Source of the DNA: Anaerolineales bacterium
GTDB lineage: Bacteria; Chloroflexota; Anaerolineae; Anaerolineales; DRMV01
Length of the DNA: 12,045 bases
NCBI GenBank assembly: GCA_015494815.1
Contig: WGAK01000033.1
Span: forward strand, 1 to 12,045
Reading direction: 5' to 3'
The notes beneath the pieces are model-generated. The model had not been told where the DNA came from and made no database searches. It worked only from the letters and a program-made list of their open reading frames with translations. Below are positions 1 through 6,282 of this stretch, piece by piece (the stretch's first letter is position 1; each line of letters begins with the position of its first letter). The translations under genes and the position numbers were made by a program.

Positions 1-71
1 CCCCCCGGTCTTCAAAACCGGTGACGGGCCGCAGCGCGGTCCGTGGTGGGTTCGACTCCCATCCACTCCCG
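1..71 (+). tRNA. selC: tRNA-Sec (UCA anticodon), 5' end cut off by the window
   Basis: This is the selenocysteine tRNA that reads UGA together with SelB and a SECIS element. The visible part folds cleanly. The anticodon stem is 5-9 with 17-21, around the seven-base loop CTTCAAA (10-16), with anticodon TCA at 12-14. An exceptionally long variable arm pairs 24-32 with 36-44, nine pairs including one G-U, closed by a three-base loop. The T arm pairs 46-50 with 58-62 around TTCGACT. The acceptor 3' strand is the eight bases 63-70 and the discriminator is G71. UCA anticodon, long extra arm and an 8+5 acceptor/T helix are the hallmarks of bacterial tRNA-Sec. CCA is not encoded (CAG follows G71). 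The 5' acceptor strand and most of the D arm lie outside the window. A suppressor tRNA-Ser is less likely given the 8+5 geometry. Confidence 0.93.
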
Positions 72-92
72 CAGTCCTTCGGAGAGCCGACC

Positions 93-1319
93 ATGTCGCT
101 ACCCCCAGCACCAGCGCCCCCCACCCCATCGCCCGCGGCCGAGGCTTCGGCCTGGAGCGCGGAGCAACGCCTGCTCGCGCTGGTGGCGCGCGTCATGCGC
201 ATCGAGGGCGTGGTCTGGGGCGGGCCCCACGACGCGGTGCGGGCGCGCTTCGTCGGCCGGGTGCTGGGCGACACGGCCGCGGCCTACGACCGCCTGTGGG
301 CCGCGCTGGCCCCCTGGGATTTGACGCCTCTGTTCCGCGCGGACCCGCACGGGCGGCATGTGGTGCTGCTGGTGCAGGGCCGCCCGCGCCCTCAGCCTTC
401 GCGCGCCTGGGTCAACGCGCTGCTGTTCGTCCTCACCGTGCTGAGCGTGTTGTGGACCGGTTGGGTCAGCCACGCCACGGGAGACCCCCTCACCACGGCC
501 AAGCAAGCCCTGGCCTTTACCGCCGCGCTGCTGCTCATTCTAGTGAGCCACGAGTTCGGCCATTACTTCATGGCCCGCCACCACGGCATGGCCGTGTCGT
601 TGCCCTACTTTCTGCCCCTGCCCGCGCCTTTGAGCCCCTTTGGCACTCTGGGCGCATTCATCCGCCTGAAAGAGCCGCCCCGCAACCGGCGGGTGCTGCT
701 GGATGTCGGCCTGGCCGGACCCATCGCCGGGCTGGTGGTGGCGCTACCGTTGCTGTGGCTGGGGCTGCGCTGGTCGCGCCTGGGCCCCCTGCCCGCGCCC
801 GCACCGGGGCAGGCCCTGATGCTCGAGGGCAATTCGCTGCTGTATCTGGCGGCCAAATACCTGGTCTTCGGGCGCTGGCTGCCCGCGCCCGTGGGCGGCT
901 GGAACGGCCTGGACGCGCTGCGTTTCGTGCTGACGGGCCGGCCGGTGCCCTGGGGCGGCGTGGATGTGATTTTGCACCCCGTGGCCCTGGCCGCGTGGGT
1001 GGGGCTGCTGGTCACCGCGCTCAACCTGCTGCCCGTGGGCCAACTGGACGGCGGTCATGTGCTGTTCGCGCTGCTGGGCCAGCGGGCCCGCCGCCTGTTC
1101 CCCGTCATCGTGGCGCTCACCGCGACCTTGGGCGTCTTTTGGTCGGGCTGGTGGCTGTGGACCTTCTTGATTTTGCTGCTGGGGCGCCGCTACGCCGAGC
1201 CCCTGGATATGCTGACCACCCTGGACCCGACCCGTCGCGCGTGGGCGTGGCTCGGGCTGCTGGTGTGGGTGCTGACCTTCACGCCGATTCCGTTGCAATT
1301 GTTCATGGCCGGGCCTTGA
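93..1319 (+). CDS. Site-2 protease family protein (M50, EGY-like intramembrane metalloprotease)
   Basis: Predicted zinc intramembrane protease, 408 aa. The catalytic motif HEFGH is at residues 153-157 inside a hydrophobic segment. The second metal-ligand motif of the M50 family, an N-x-x-P...LDGG stretch, is at about 312-321 with D319. Membrane segments are likely at about 107-125, 139-160, 200-222, 298-313, 335-365 and 384-408. Residues 20-105 form a soluble N-terminal domain as in plant EGY and cyanobacterial S2P relatives. There is no PDZ domain, so it is not the RseP type. The start at 93 is chosen because GGAGAG (81-86) sits six bases upstream and because an earlier in-frame start at 21 lies inside the tRNA. 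Family members release membrane-anchored regulators by cutting transmembrane helices; the substrate here is unknown. The lipid kinase follows 41 bp downstream. Confidence 0.9.
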   Translation: MSLPPAPAPPTPSPAAEASAWSAEQRLLALVARVMRIEGVVWGGPHDAVRARFVGRVLGDTAAAYDRLWAALAPWDLTPLFRADPHGRHVVLLVQGRPRPQPSRAWVNALLFVLTVLSVLWTGWVSHATGDPLTTAKQALAFTAALLLILVSHEFGHYFMARHHGMAVSLPYFLPLPAPLSPFGTLGAFIRLKEPPRNRRVLLDVGLAGPIAGLVVALPLLWLGLRWSRLGPLPAPAPGQALMLEGNSLLYLAAKYLVFGRWLPAPVGGWNGLDALRFVLTGRPVPWGGVDVILHPVALAAWVGLLVTALNLLPVGQLDGGHVLFALLGQRARRLFPVIVALTATLGVFWSGWWLWTFLILLLGRRYAEPLDMLTTLDPTRRAWAWLGLLVWVLTFTPIPLQLFMAGP

Positions 1320-1350
1320 CGCGGGCCTGGGAGGGGCCGCGGAGGATGCG

Positions 1351-1355
1351 GGAGG
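1351..1355 (+). promoter_or_regulatory. Ribosome binding site GGAGG for the lipid kinase
   Basis: GGAGG lies five bases before the ATG at 1361. It decides between this start and an in-frame ATG at 1346, whose own upstream GGAGG (1341-1345) directly abuts it and is too close to be used well. Confidence 0.65.
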
Positions 1356-1360
1356 TTCCG

Positions 1361-2293
1361 ATGACCGTCATCCGCCGCGTGGCCGTTGTGTTCAACCCTG
1401 CTGCGCATCGTGGCCTGGCCGCGCACCAGCGCCCGGCCGTGGAAGCCGCGCTGGCGCAAGCCGGTTTGCAGGCCCAATGGTGGGTGTCCACCGCGGCGGG
1501 TCAGGTGCGCCCCCTGACCGCGCAAGCCGTGAGCGAGAACCCCACCCGGCCGGTGCTCATCGCGGGGGGCGACGGCACCATCGGCCAGGCCCTCAACGGC
1601 ATGGCCGACGCGTTGGGGCTGGATGCCCCAACCTGGCCGGCCGTAGGATTCTTCCCCCTGGGGTCGGCCAACGACCTGGTGAGCAACGTGGGGCTGCCCC
1701 GAGACCTGACGGCCGTGGCCTACATGGTCGCCCGGGGCCGCACCCGCTCGATGGATGTGCTGGAGGTCAACGGCGTGCTGTTCGCCAACAATGCCGGAGT
1801 GGGCCTGGAGCCCTACATCAGCATGGCCGAAAAGCGCATCCAGCGGGTGCGGGGCGTGCTGCGCTATGGCCTGGCCGCGGTGCAGGGCGTGTGGGCCAAT
1901 CCCCACTGGCACATGCGCCTGACCTGGGACGACGGGCAGGTGGAAGGCATGCTGAGCCTGGTCTCGGTGGGCAACTGGCCCCGCACGGGCGGGCTGTTCT
2001 ACCCGACGCCGGGCGCCGATGGCTTCGACGGGCGACTGACCTTTCTCTACGCGCGGGCCATGTCGCGGCCGCGGCTGCTGCGGACCTTGGGGTATGTGCT
2101 GCATCCGTCGGGGCGCCATGTGCGAGCCGCGGGCGTGGCCCAGCATCACGCCACCCGGCTCGAAGTGGTGTGCACGCCCGGCGCACCCCTGCACGCAGAC
2201 GGGGAAATCCAAACCACAGCCGGCGAGCGGTTCGCGTTTCGCGTGCACCCCGGCCGCCTGCGCATCTTCTGGCCCACGGAGCCGGGCGCATGA
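1361..2293 (+). CDS. Diacylglycerol kinase family lipid kinase (DagK/YegS-like)
   Basis: Predicted soluble or peripheral lipid kinase, 310 aa, the usual length for the bacterial DagK/YegS/sphingosine-kinase family. It would phosphorylate diacylglycerol or a related lipid with ATP at the inner face of the membrane. The N terminus (residues 5-12) carries the beta-strand with the family's FNP signature. The nucleotide-binding GGDGT is at 69-73, and the PLGSAND segment, the family's PLGTxND motif with T changed to S, is at 99-105. A glycine-rich stretch with NNAGVGLE follows near 145-152, and near the C terminus (about 282-284) DGE matches the conserved aspartate motif of the family. The stop overlaps the ATG of the methyltransferase (ATGA), so the two are probably translationally coupled. 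The exact lipid substrate cannot be read from sequence. Confidence 0.9.
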   Translation: MTVIRRVAVVFNPAAHRGLAAHQRPAVEAALAQAGLQAQWWVSTAAGQVRPLTAQAVSENPTRPVLIAGGDGTIGQALNGMADALGLDAPTWPAVGFFPLGSANDLVSNVGLPRDLTAVAYMVARGRTRSMDVLEVNGVLFANNAGVGLEPYISMAEKRIQRVRGVLRYGLAAVQGVWANPHWHMRLTWDDGQVEGMLSLVSVGNWPRTGGLFYPTPGADGFDGRLTFLYARAMSRPRLLRTLGYVLHPSGRHVRAAGVAQHHATRLEVVCTPGAPLHADGEIQTTAGERFAFRVHPGRLRIFWPTEPGA

Positions 2294-2949
2294 GGGGCCC
2301 CGCGGTGCGCGTGACGCGCTGGGTGGTGGAGCGGTTCTTCCCCTGGCTGTACACGCGCGGCGCGTGGGCTTACGACATGGTCGCCTGGCTGGTCTCGGGC
2401 GGACGCTGGACCCGGTGGGTGCAGGCCGCGGCCGCGCGGGTTCCTCCCGATGCGCGGGTGCTGGAGTTGGGCAGCGGGCCGGGCCACGCGCTGGCCTTCT
2501 TGGCCCGGCGGGGGCAACGCGCCTGGGGGGTGGACGCCAGCCCGGTCATGGTGCGCCGGGCCGCGGCCCGGGTGCGACGCCACGGCGGCACGCCGCGGGT
2601 GGTGCTGGCTCGCGGGCAGGCCTTGCCCTGGCCCGCCAACAGCGTGGACTGGGTGCTGGCGACCTTCCCCGCGCCCTACATCGCCGAAGCACGCACCGCG
2701 AGCGAAGTGGCGCGCGTGCTGCGCCCCGGCGGGCACGTGCTGATGCTGCTATCGGCCCAGAGCGGTTTGCTGCGGCTCTGGGAGCGCCTGGTGCGCTGGG
2801 CCTGGCGGATTGACGGCCTGGCCCCGGCCGAGGCGCGCTATCTGGCCCGGTGCTACCGCCGCGCGGGGCTGGAGGCCCAGGCCGTGCGGGAGCCCTTGCC
2901 CGACGGCAGCCCGGCGCTCTGGCTGCGAGGCCGCAAGCCCGCGGCCTGA
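2290..2949 (+). CDS. Class I SAM-dependent methyltransferase (type 11-like), coupled to the lipid kinase
   Basis: Methyltransferase of 219 aa. The SAM-binding motif I, LELGSGPGH, is at residues 58-66, an acidic residue ending beta-2 is in GVDAS just downstream, and the post-core LRPGGHVLML strand is present. The N-terminal 45 residues are rich in W, F, R and Y and look amphipathic, which may place the enzyme on the membrane surface. The start ATG at 2290 overlaps the kinase stop (ATGA) and has CGGAG at 2277-2281, eight bases upstream. Overlap with a lipid kinase suggests a lipid or lipid-linked substrate, such as phospholipid N-methylation, but that is inference from context. A quinone or small-molecule methyltransferase is also possible. 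Confidence 0.82.
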   Translation: MRGPAVRVTRWVVERFFPWLYTRGAWAYDMVAWLVSGGRWTRWVQAAAARVPPDARVLELGSGPGHALAFLARRGQRAWGVDASPVMVRRAAARVRRHGGTPRVVLARGQALPWPANSVDWVLATFPAPYIAEARTASEVARVLRPGGHVLMLLSAQSGLLRLWERLVRWAWRIDGLAPAEARYLARCYRRAGLEAQAVREPLPDGSPALWLRGRKPAA

Positions 2950-2972
2950 ATCCCACGCCACGAGGTACGGTC

Positions 2973-3698
2973 ATGTACACGGCAGGCCTGCGTACGGACA
3001 TCGCGGTCTCGAAGGTGCGCAAATACGCCACCCGCGAGAGCGGCGACACGCTGGAAGTCATCGAACGCCCCCTGGGCGGAGTCTCGGTGGTGCTGGCCGA
3101 CGGCCAGCGCTCGGGACGCAGCGCCAAGCACATCGCCACGATGGTGGTGCGCAAAGTGGTGGCTCTGCTGGCCGAGGGGGTGCGCGACGGCGCAGCCGCG
3201 CGCGCGGCCGCGGACTATCTGTACGCGGAGCGAGGGGGGCGCGTGCAGGCCACGCTGAACATCCTGTCGGTGGACATGGCCAGCCGAACCGTGGTCATTA
3301 CCCGCAACAATCCGCTGCCCGTGTTCGTGCTCCACGCGGGGGAACTGCAGCGCCTGGACGCGGCAACGCAGCCCGTGGGGGTGCGCCGCCATACCCGGCC
3401 GTGGGTGGGGGAATTCCCCCTGGAGGCCGGGCTGTGGGTGTTGATGTTCACCGACGGCCTGGCCCACGCGGGGGTGCGCCTGGGGCGCGCGTGGGACCCG
3501 GGCGCGCGCTTTGCGCATCACGCACGCGCGGCGTCGGCCAGCCCGCGCACCGTGGCCGACGCGCTGATGGCCGAGGCGTTGGAACTGGACGCGGGCCGCG
3601 CCGGCGACGACATCAGCATCGTCGTGCTGCGCGTCGCCCCCCACCCGGGCCATGAGCCGCCCATTCGGGTCATGGACATGCATTTGCCGTTGGTGTAA
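2973..3698 (+). CDS. SpoIIE-type PP2C serine/threonine phosphatase, stand-alone
   Basis: Protein of 241 aa that is essentially just a PP2C_SIG/SpoIIE phosphatase domain, with no PAS, GAF, HAMP or response-regulator domain attached. Metal-binding acidic residues are visible in order: D43-G44 in LADGQRSG, D161-G162 in FTDGLAHAG, and D212-D213 in GDDISIVVL. These match the family pattern of Mn/Mg-coordinating aspartates. Family members dephosphorylate anti-anti-sigma (STAS) proteins or other phosphoserine targets, but no anti-sigma or STAS gene is in the window. GAGG at 2962-2965 is seven bases upstream of the ATG, and the gene starts 23 bp after the methyltransferase stop. The next gene follows after 10 bp, so it lies in the middle of an apparent operon. 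Confidence 0.85.
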   Translation: MYTAGLRTDIAVSKVRKYATRESGDTLEVIERPLGGVSVVLADGQRSGRSAKHIATMVVRKVVALLAEGVRDGAAARAAADYLYAERGGRVQATLNILSVDMASRTVVITRNNPLPVFVLHAGELQRLDAATQPVGVRRHTRPWVGEFPLEAGLWVLMFTDGLAHAGVRLGRAWDPGARFAHHARAASASPRTVADALMAEALELDAGRAGDDISIVVLRVAPHPGHEPPIRVMDMHLPLV

Positions 3699-3708
3699 GG
3701 GGGCGTGC

Positions 3709-5007
3709 ATGAGAAATTACATGGCTATACGCATGCACCTCCCTCTCGCTGCCCCCGCGAAGCAAACCACGCGGCTTACCGCCTACCCTCTCGCCGCCGT
3801 TTTGATGCTCGTGCTGGCCGGATGCACGCCAGCAAGACACCACCCGCCAACCCCCACCGGGCCCGCCCCCACGGTCGCCGCGGCCGACCTGGCCTGGTTC
3901 CTGGCGCAGCACCAGGATTTAAAAGCGACCTACTTCGCAGGCCAATTCGGCGTGGACAATCATCCCAGTGGCTGGGACCACGGCGCGTATTTGCGGGCGT
4001 ATATTGACATGTACGAAGCCTCGCACGATGTCCGCGTGTTGCGGGCGTTGAATCAATTGCTGACCATCGTGGCCGACGGCAACGACGCCCTGACCGGCCG
4101 CAAGGACGACCGCAGCGGCACCGTCTTGCCCGGCTGGGGCACACGAGCCTATCGCTATGGCCCCGACGGCCACGCGCGCTATTCCGACATGTTGACCAAC
4201 GCGCTGTATGCCTATCCCCTTGCGGCGTTTGCCCGTATCGTCAAAGAGGATGAAACCCTTCAGGCGGAATTCGGCGCGGATGCCGAACGCTATTACCGCA
4301 TGGTGGCCCATCTCTATGCCGTTCACCGACCGTTCGTGCCGGACCCCGACGCGCCTTACGGCGACGGCTCCAGCGGCGTCTATGTCGCCTTTCCACCCAA
4401 CGACTACGATTACGACGCGGGGGCGGACGACTCGGGCCTCGAGGCCCCCATCAATTGGACGGCGATTATTGCAGAGCCGCTGGTCGAACTCTATCGGGCC
4501 AGCCTGGCCGACGGTGAGCCCAACGCCGACTACGCAGATACGGTAACGAAAGTGGCATCGTACCTCTGGTGGAACATGCAGGTGAGCACCACCGCGTCCG
4601 GCACGCCCTTCTTGACCTGGTACTACTGGCCGGCCGACCCGGAGGAGCCCACGCGGATGGAAGACCTGACCCACGGCGCGCGCGTGGCCGCATTCGTGGC
4701 CTCGTTGCGCCGGGCCGGCCTGTCTGGCCCGTGGAGCGACGAACGAACGGCCTATCTGGCCAACACCCTCCCCTGCGGCGCGGCCCTGGACGATACCACC
4801 TTCGCCAACTACCTTGACGGCACCGGCGGTGTGTACGACGACGACCCGGCCACGCTCTACGAGTGGCTGGAACTGCAACCGTATTCCCATGCGTCCCCCT
4901 GCCCTACCATTGCCGAGCGCCTGCGGCAGGCGATGCGAGCCGCAAGCGAGGACGACAAGTACAATATCGCCGTCTTCGCCAAATTCGTGCGTTTTGGTCA
5001 AGAGTGA
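3709..5007 (+). CDS. Putative lipoprotein, possible (alpha/alpha)-toroid fold, function not recognised
   Basis: Secreted lipoprotein of 432 aa that I cannot assign to a named family. A hydrophobic h-region (about residues 26-37) runs into the lipobox LAGC, with the lipidated cysteine at C39. A Pro/Thr linker follows, then a mature domain of about 370 aa. That domain is rich in alternating helices and aromatic residues: a GWDHG motif, YRYGPDGHARYSD, acidic DYDYDAGADDSG, an INWTA motif, WYYWPADPEEP and MEDLTHGARVAAF. The rhythm of paired helices with W, H and Y clusters recalls (alpha/alpha)n barrels of polysaccharide lyases, epimerases and glycosidases, but no catalytic set can be proven. Three in-frame ATGs (3709, 3721, 3733) compete. 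The AAGGGGG at 3697-3703 favours 3709, though this leaves an unusually long n-region. It probably ends the upstream operon. Confidence 0.75.
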   Translation: MRNYMAIRMHLPLAAPAKQTTRLTAYPLAAVLMLVLAGCTPARHHPPTPTGPAPTVAAADLAWFLAQHQDLKATYFAGQFGVDNHPSGWDHGAYLRAYIDMYEASHDVRVLRALNQLLTIVADGNDALTGRKDDRSGTVLPGWGTRAYRYGPDGHARYSDMLTNALYAYPLAAFARIVKEDETLQAEFGADAERYYRMVAHLYAVHRPFVPDPDAPYGDGSSGVYVAFPPNDYDYDAGADDSGLEAPINWTAIIAEPLVELYRASLADGEPNADYADTVTKVASYLWWNMQVSTTASGTPFLTWYYWPADPEEPTRMEDLTHGARVAAFVASLRRAGLSGPWSDERTAYLANTLPCGAALDDTTFANYLDGTGGVYDDDPATLYEWLELQPYSHASPCPTIAERLRQAMRAASEDDKYNIAVFAKFVRFGQE

Positions 5008-5013
5008 CGGGTA

Positions 5014-5039
5014 TTCCTGATGTATAATGTTCCTGATGT
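5014..5039 (+). repeat. Perfect 10-bp direct repeat straddling a -10 box
   Basis: TTCCTGATGT occurs at 5014-5023 and again, identically, at 5030-5039, a 16-bp period. The TATAAT box sits between the copies, and the second copy contains the ATG at 5036. It could be an operator or a small local duplication. Confidence 0.75.
5023..5028 (+). promoter_or_regulatory. Probable -10 box of a leaderless promoter
   Basis: A perfect TATAAT lies in the short gap between the lipoprotein stop and the methyltransferase. Counting seven bases on places transcription start at about 5035-5036, exactly at the ATG. No convincing -35 hexamer was found at 16-18 bp. Confidence 0.6.
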
Positions 5040-5797
5040 CCGCCGACTACGATGCCATTGCCTGGGTCTATCGCCGCCTCTGGGGGCCCTTTTCGGTCCA
5101 ACGCTTTATGCCGGTGCTGGAGCGTTGGTTGCTCCCGCGGCTGCCTCAAGGCGCGGCGATTCTGGATTTGGGGTGCGGCACGGGCAACCTGGCACGCGCC
5201 CTTTGGGCGCGCGGATATCGCGTGATGGGCCTGGATATATCCGCGAGGATGCTGCGTGAGGCCCGCGCCGTCGCGCCTGAGGTGCTGTTCGTGCAGGGCG
5301 ATATGTGTTCGTTCCGGTTTCCCGGGGCCTTTCAGGCGGCGATTGCGTTGTTCGCCACCATCAACCACATCGTGAACCCCACCGACCTGCCGCGAGTCTT
5401 GCGCAATGTAAAAGAAAGCCTCATCACAGGCGGCTGGTTTCTATTGGACTTCAACACCCCGGCGGGGCTGCGGGCGCGCTGGCAGGGCGTCGAGGCGGTG
5501 GTCGAGGACGACCTGGTCGTGATTTCGCGCGGGCAATACGACGAACACGCGAAGATAGCCACCAGCACGATAACGGCCTTCCGCCCCCAAGCCGGGTTGT
5601 GGGTGCGCAGTAATACGACCATCGCGTTGCGCGGTTATGACGAGGATGCCATGCGTACCGCACTGCGCGCGGCGGGCTTCGAGGTGATGGCCATGCACCG
5701 GCAGACCGGGAAGGCCGGGCAGGGGCGAGTGCTCGTCCTGGCGCGCCGGCCCGGCGCTGTCGAAGCGGACACCACCACGGCGGACGCACGGCCGTGA
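5036..5797 (+). CDS. Class I SAM-dependent methyltransferase (Methyltransf_25-like), leaderless
   Basis: Methyltransferase of 253 aa. SAM motif I, LDLGCGTGN, is at residues 43-51, the beta-2 acidic residue is in GLDIS, a QGDM segment follows, and the LITGGWFLLDFNTP strand is the motif III region. A mixed C-terminal half (about 150-240) would carry the substrate cap. The N terminus SADYDAIAWVYRRLW is typical of this family, where a YDxIA segment starts just after the initiator. The start at 5036 is preferred to ATG 5027 because 5027 overlaps the TATAAT box and neither has a Shine-Dalgarno sequence; with the predicted transcription start at 5035-5036 the message would be leaderless. Substrate unknown. 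Its own promoter separates it from the upstream operon. Confidence 0.85.
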   Translation: MSADYDAIAWVYRRLWGPFSVQRFMPVLERWLLPRLPQGAAILDLGCGTGNLARALWARGYRVMGLDISARMLREARAVAPEVLFVQGDMCSFRFPGAFQAAIALFATINHIVNPTDLPRVLRNVKESLITGGWFLLDFNTPAGLRARWQGVEAVVEDDLVVISRGQYDEHAKIATSTITAFRPQAGLWVRSNTTIALRGYDEDAMRTALRAAGFEVMAMHRQTGKAGQGRVLVLARRPGAVEADTTTADARP

Positions 5798-5853
5798 GGC
5801 ACGGCGTACCGCGGCGTGAGCACCCCACGAGAAGGCAAGCCCAAATCCAAATC

Positions 5854-5860
5854 AAGGAGG
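5854..5860 (+). promoter_or_regulatory. Strong ribosome binding site AAGGAGG
   Basis: A near-perfect Shine-Dalgarno sequence, eight bases before ATG 5869. It fixes the start of the monooxygenase-like gene against the longer frame that opens at 5794 and overlaps the previous stop. Confidence 0.85.
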
Positions 5861-5868
5861 CAAAAAGC

Positions 5869-6174
5869 ATGATTGCGAGAATCTGGCACGGCCGGACAAA
5901 GGAAGAAGACTTCGAGGCCTACACCGCTTTCTTGAAAGAACGGGCGATACCGGACTATCAACATACCGAGGGGTTCGTCAAACTCATTTTTCTGCGAGCG
6001 CTGAGGGACGGTGAAGGGCACTTCCTGCTGATAACTTTTTGGGAAGATGTCGAAGCCATCAAGAAATTCGCCGGAGAGGACTACGAAAAAGCGAAGTACT
6101 ACCCTGAAGACCAGGACTACTTGCTGGAATTCGAAGAGGAAGTGACGCACTACGAGGTGTTTGCCGAGGCGTAG
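5869..6174 (+). CDS. ABM (antibiotic biosynthesis monooxygenase) family protein
   Basis: Small protein of 101 aa with the features of the dimeric alpha/beta-barrel ABM family: an N-terminal strand MIARIWHG, a helix with the DFEAYTAFLKE pattern, a second strand around GFVKLIFLRA, a strand HFLLITFWED leading into the helix VEAIKKFAGEDYEKAKYYPED, and a final strand THYEVF. Family members include heme-degrading and quinol-oxidising monooxygenases, but many are of unknown activity, and the subgroup with a YYPED segment has no assigned substrate that I know of. The gene is compositionally odd: sampled stretches are about 50% GC, against about two thirds or more around it, with many AAA and GAA codons. 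It follows the leaderless methyltransferase by 71 bp and carries its own strong ribosome binding site. Confidence 0.82.
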   Translation: MIARIWHGRTKEEDFEAYTAFLKERAIPDYQHTEGFVKLIFLRALRDGEGHFLLITFWEDVEAIKKFAGEDYEKAKYYPEDQDYLLEFEEEVTHYEVFAEA

Positions 6175-6282
6175 GTGTCTTATTGGGCAACGAAGGGGCG
6201 TGCCCCGCGGCCGTACCCTCGCTTCCGGCAGCGTTCAAACTCGCCCGCGTGTTCGCCCGAAGGGCCGAAAAGGATGGAGACG

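Noticed and set aside
21..92. A longer N terminus for the M50 protease starting within the tRNA
   Set aside because: It would begin inside the tRNA-Sec anticodon stem and translate the variable and T arms; ATG 93 has a proper ribosome binding site.
296..1360. Long upstream extension of the lipid kinase frame
   Set aside because: This is a +1 shadow of the protease gene; kinase homology begins at 1361 where a GGAGG lies five bases upstream.
3679..3747. The peptide MHLPL occurs at the end of the phosphatase and at the start of the lipoprotein
   Set aside because: The two are encoded with different codons in different frames and one lies in a signal peptide; probably coincidence.
1317..5007. 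In-frame TGA codons as possible selenocysteine sites, prompted by the tRNA-Sec
   Set aside because: Reading past the TGA stops of the protease and lipoprotein genes gives no domain-like continuation, and no SECIS-like hairpin was recognised next to them.
5027..5035. ATG 5027 as start of the methyltransferase
   Set aside because: The codon overlaps the TATAAT box, has no Shine-Dalgarno sequence, and lies before the expected transcription start.
5791..5805. Hairpin GCCGT-GAGGC-ACGGC over the methyltransferase stop
   Set aside because: Short stem with no T-run after it; not a convincing terminator.
6195..6206. Palindrome GGGGC-GT-GCCCC between the ABM and ICMT-like genes
   Set aside because: A loop of two bases cannot close a stable hairpin, no T-run follows, and such GC palindromes are expected by chance in this composition.
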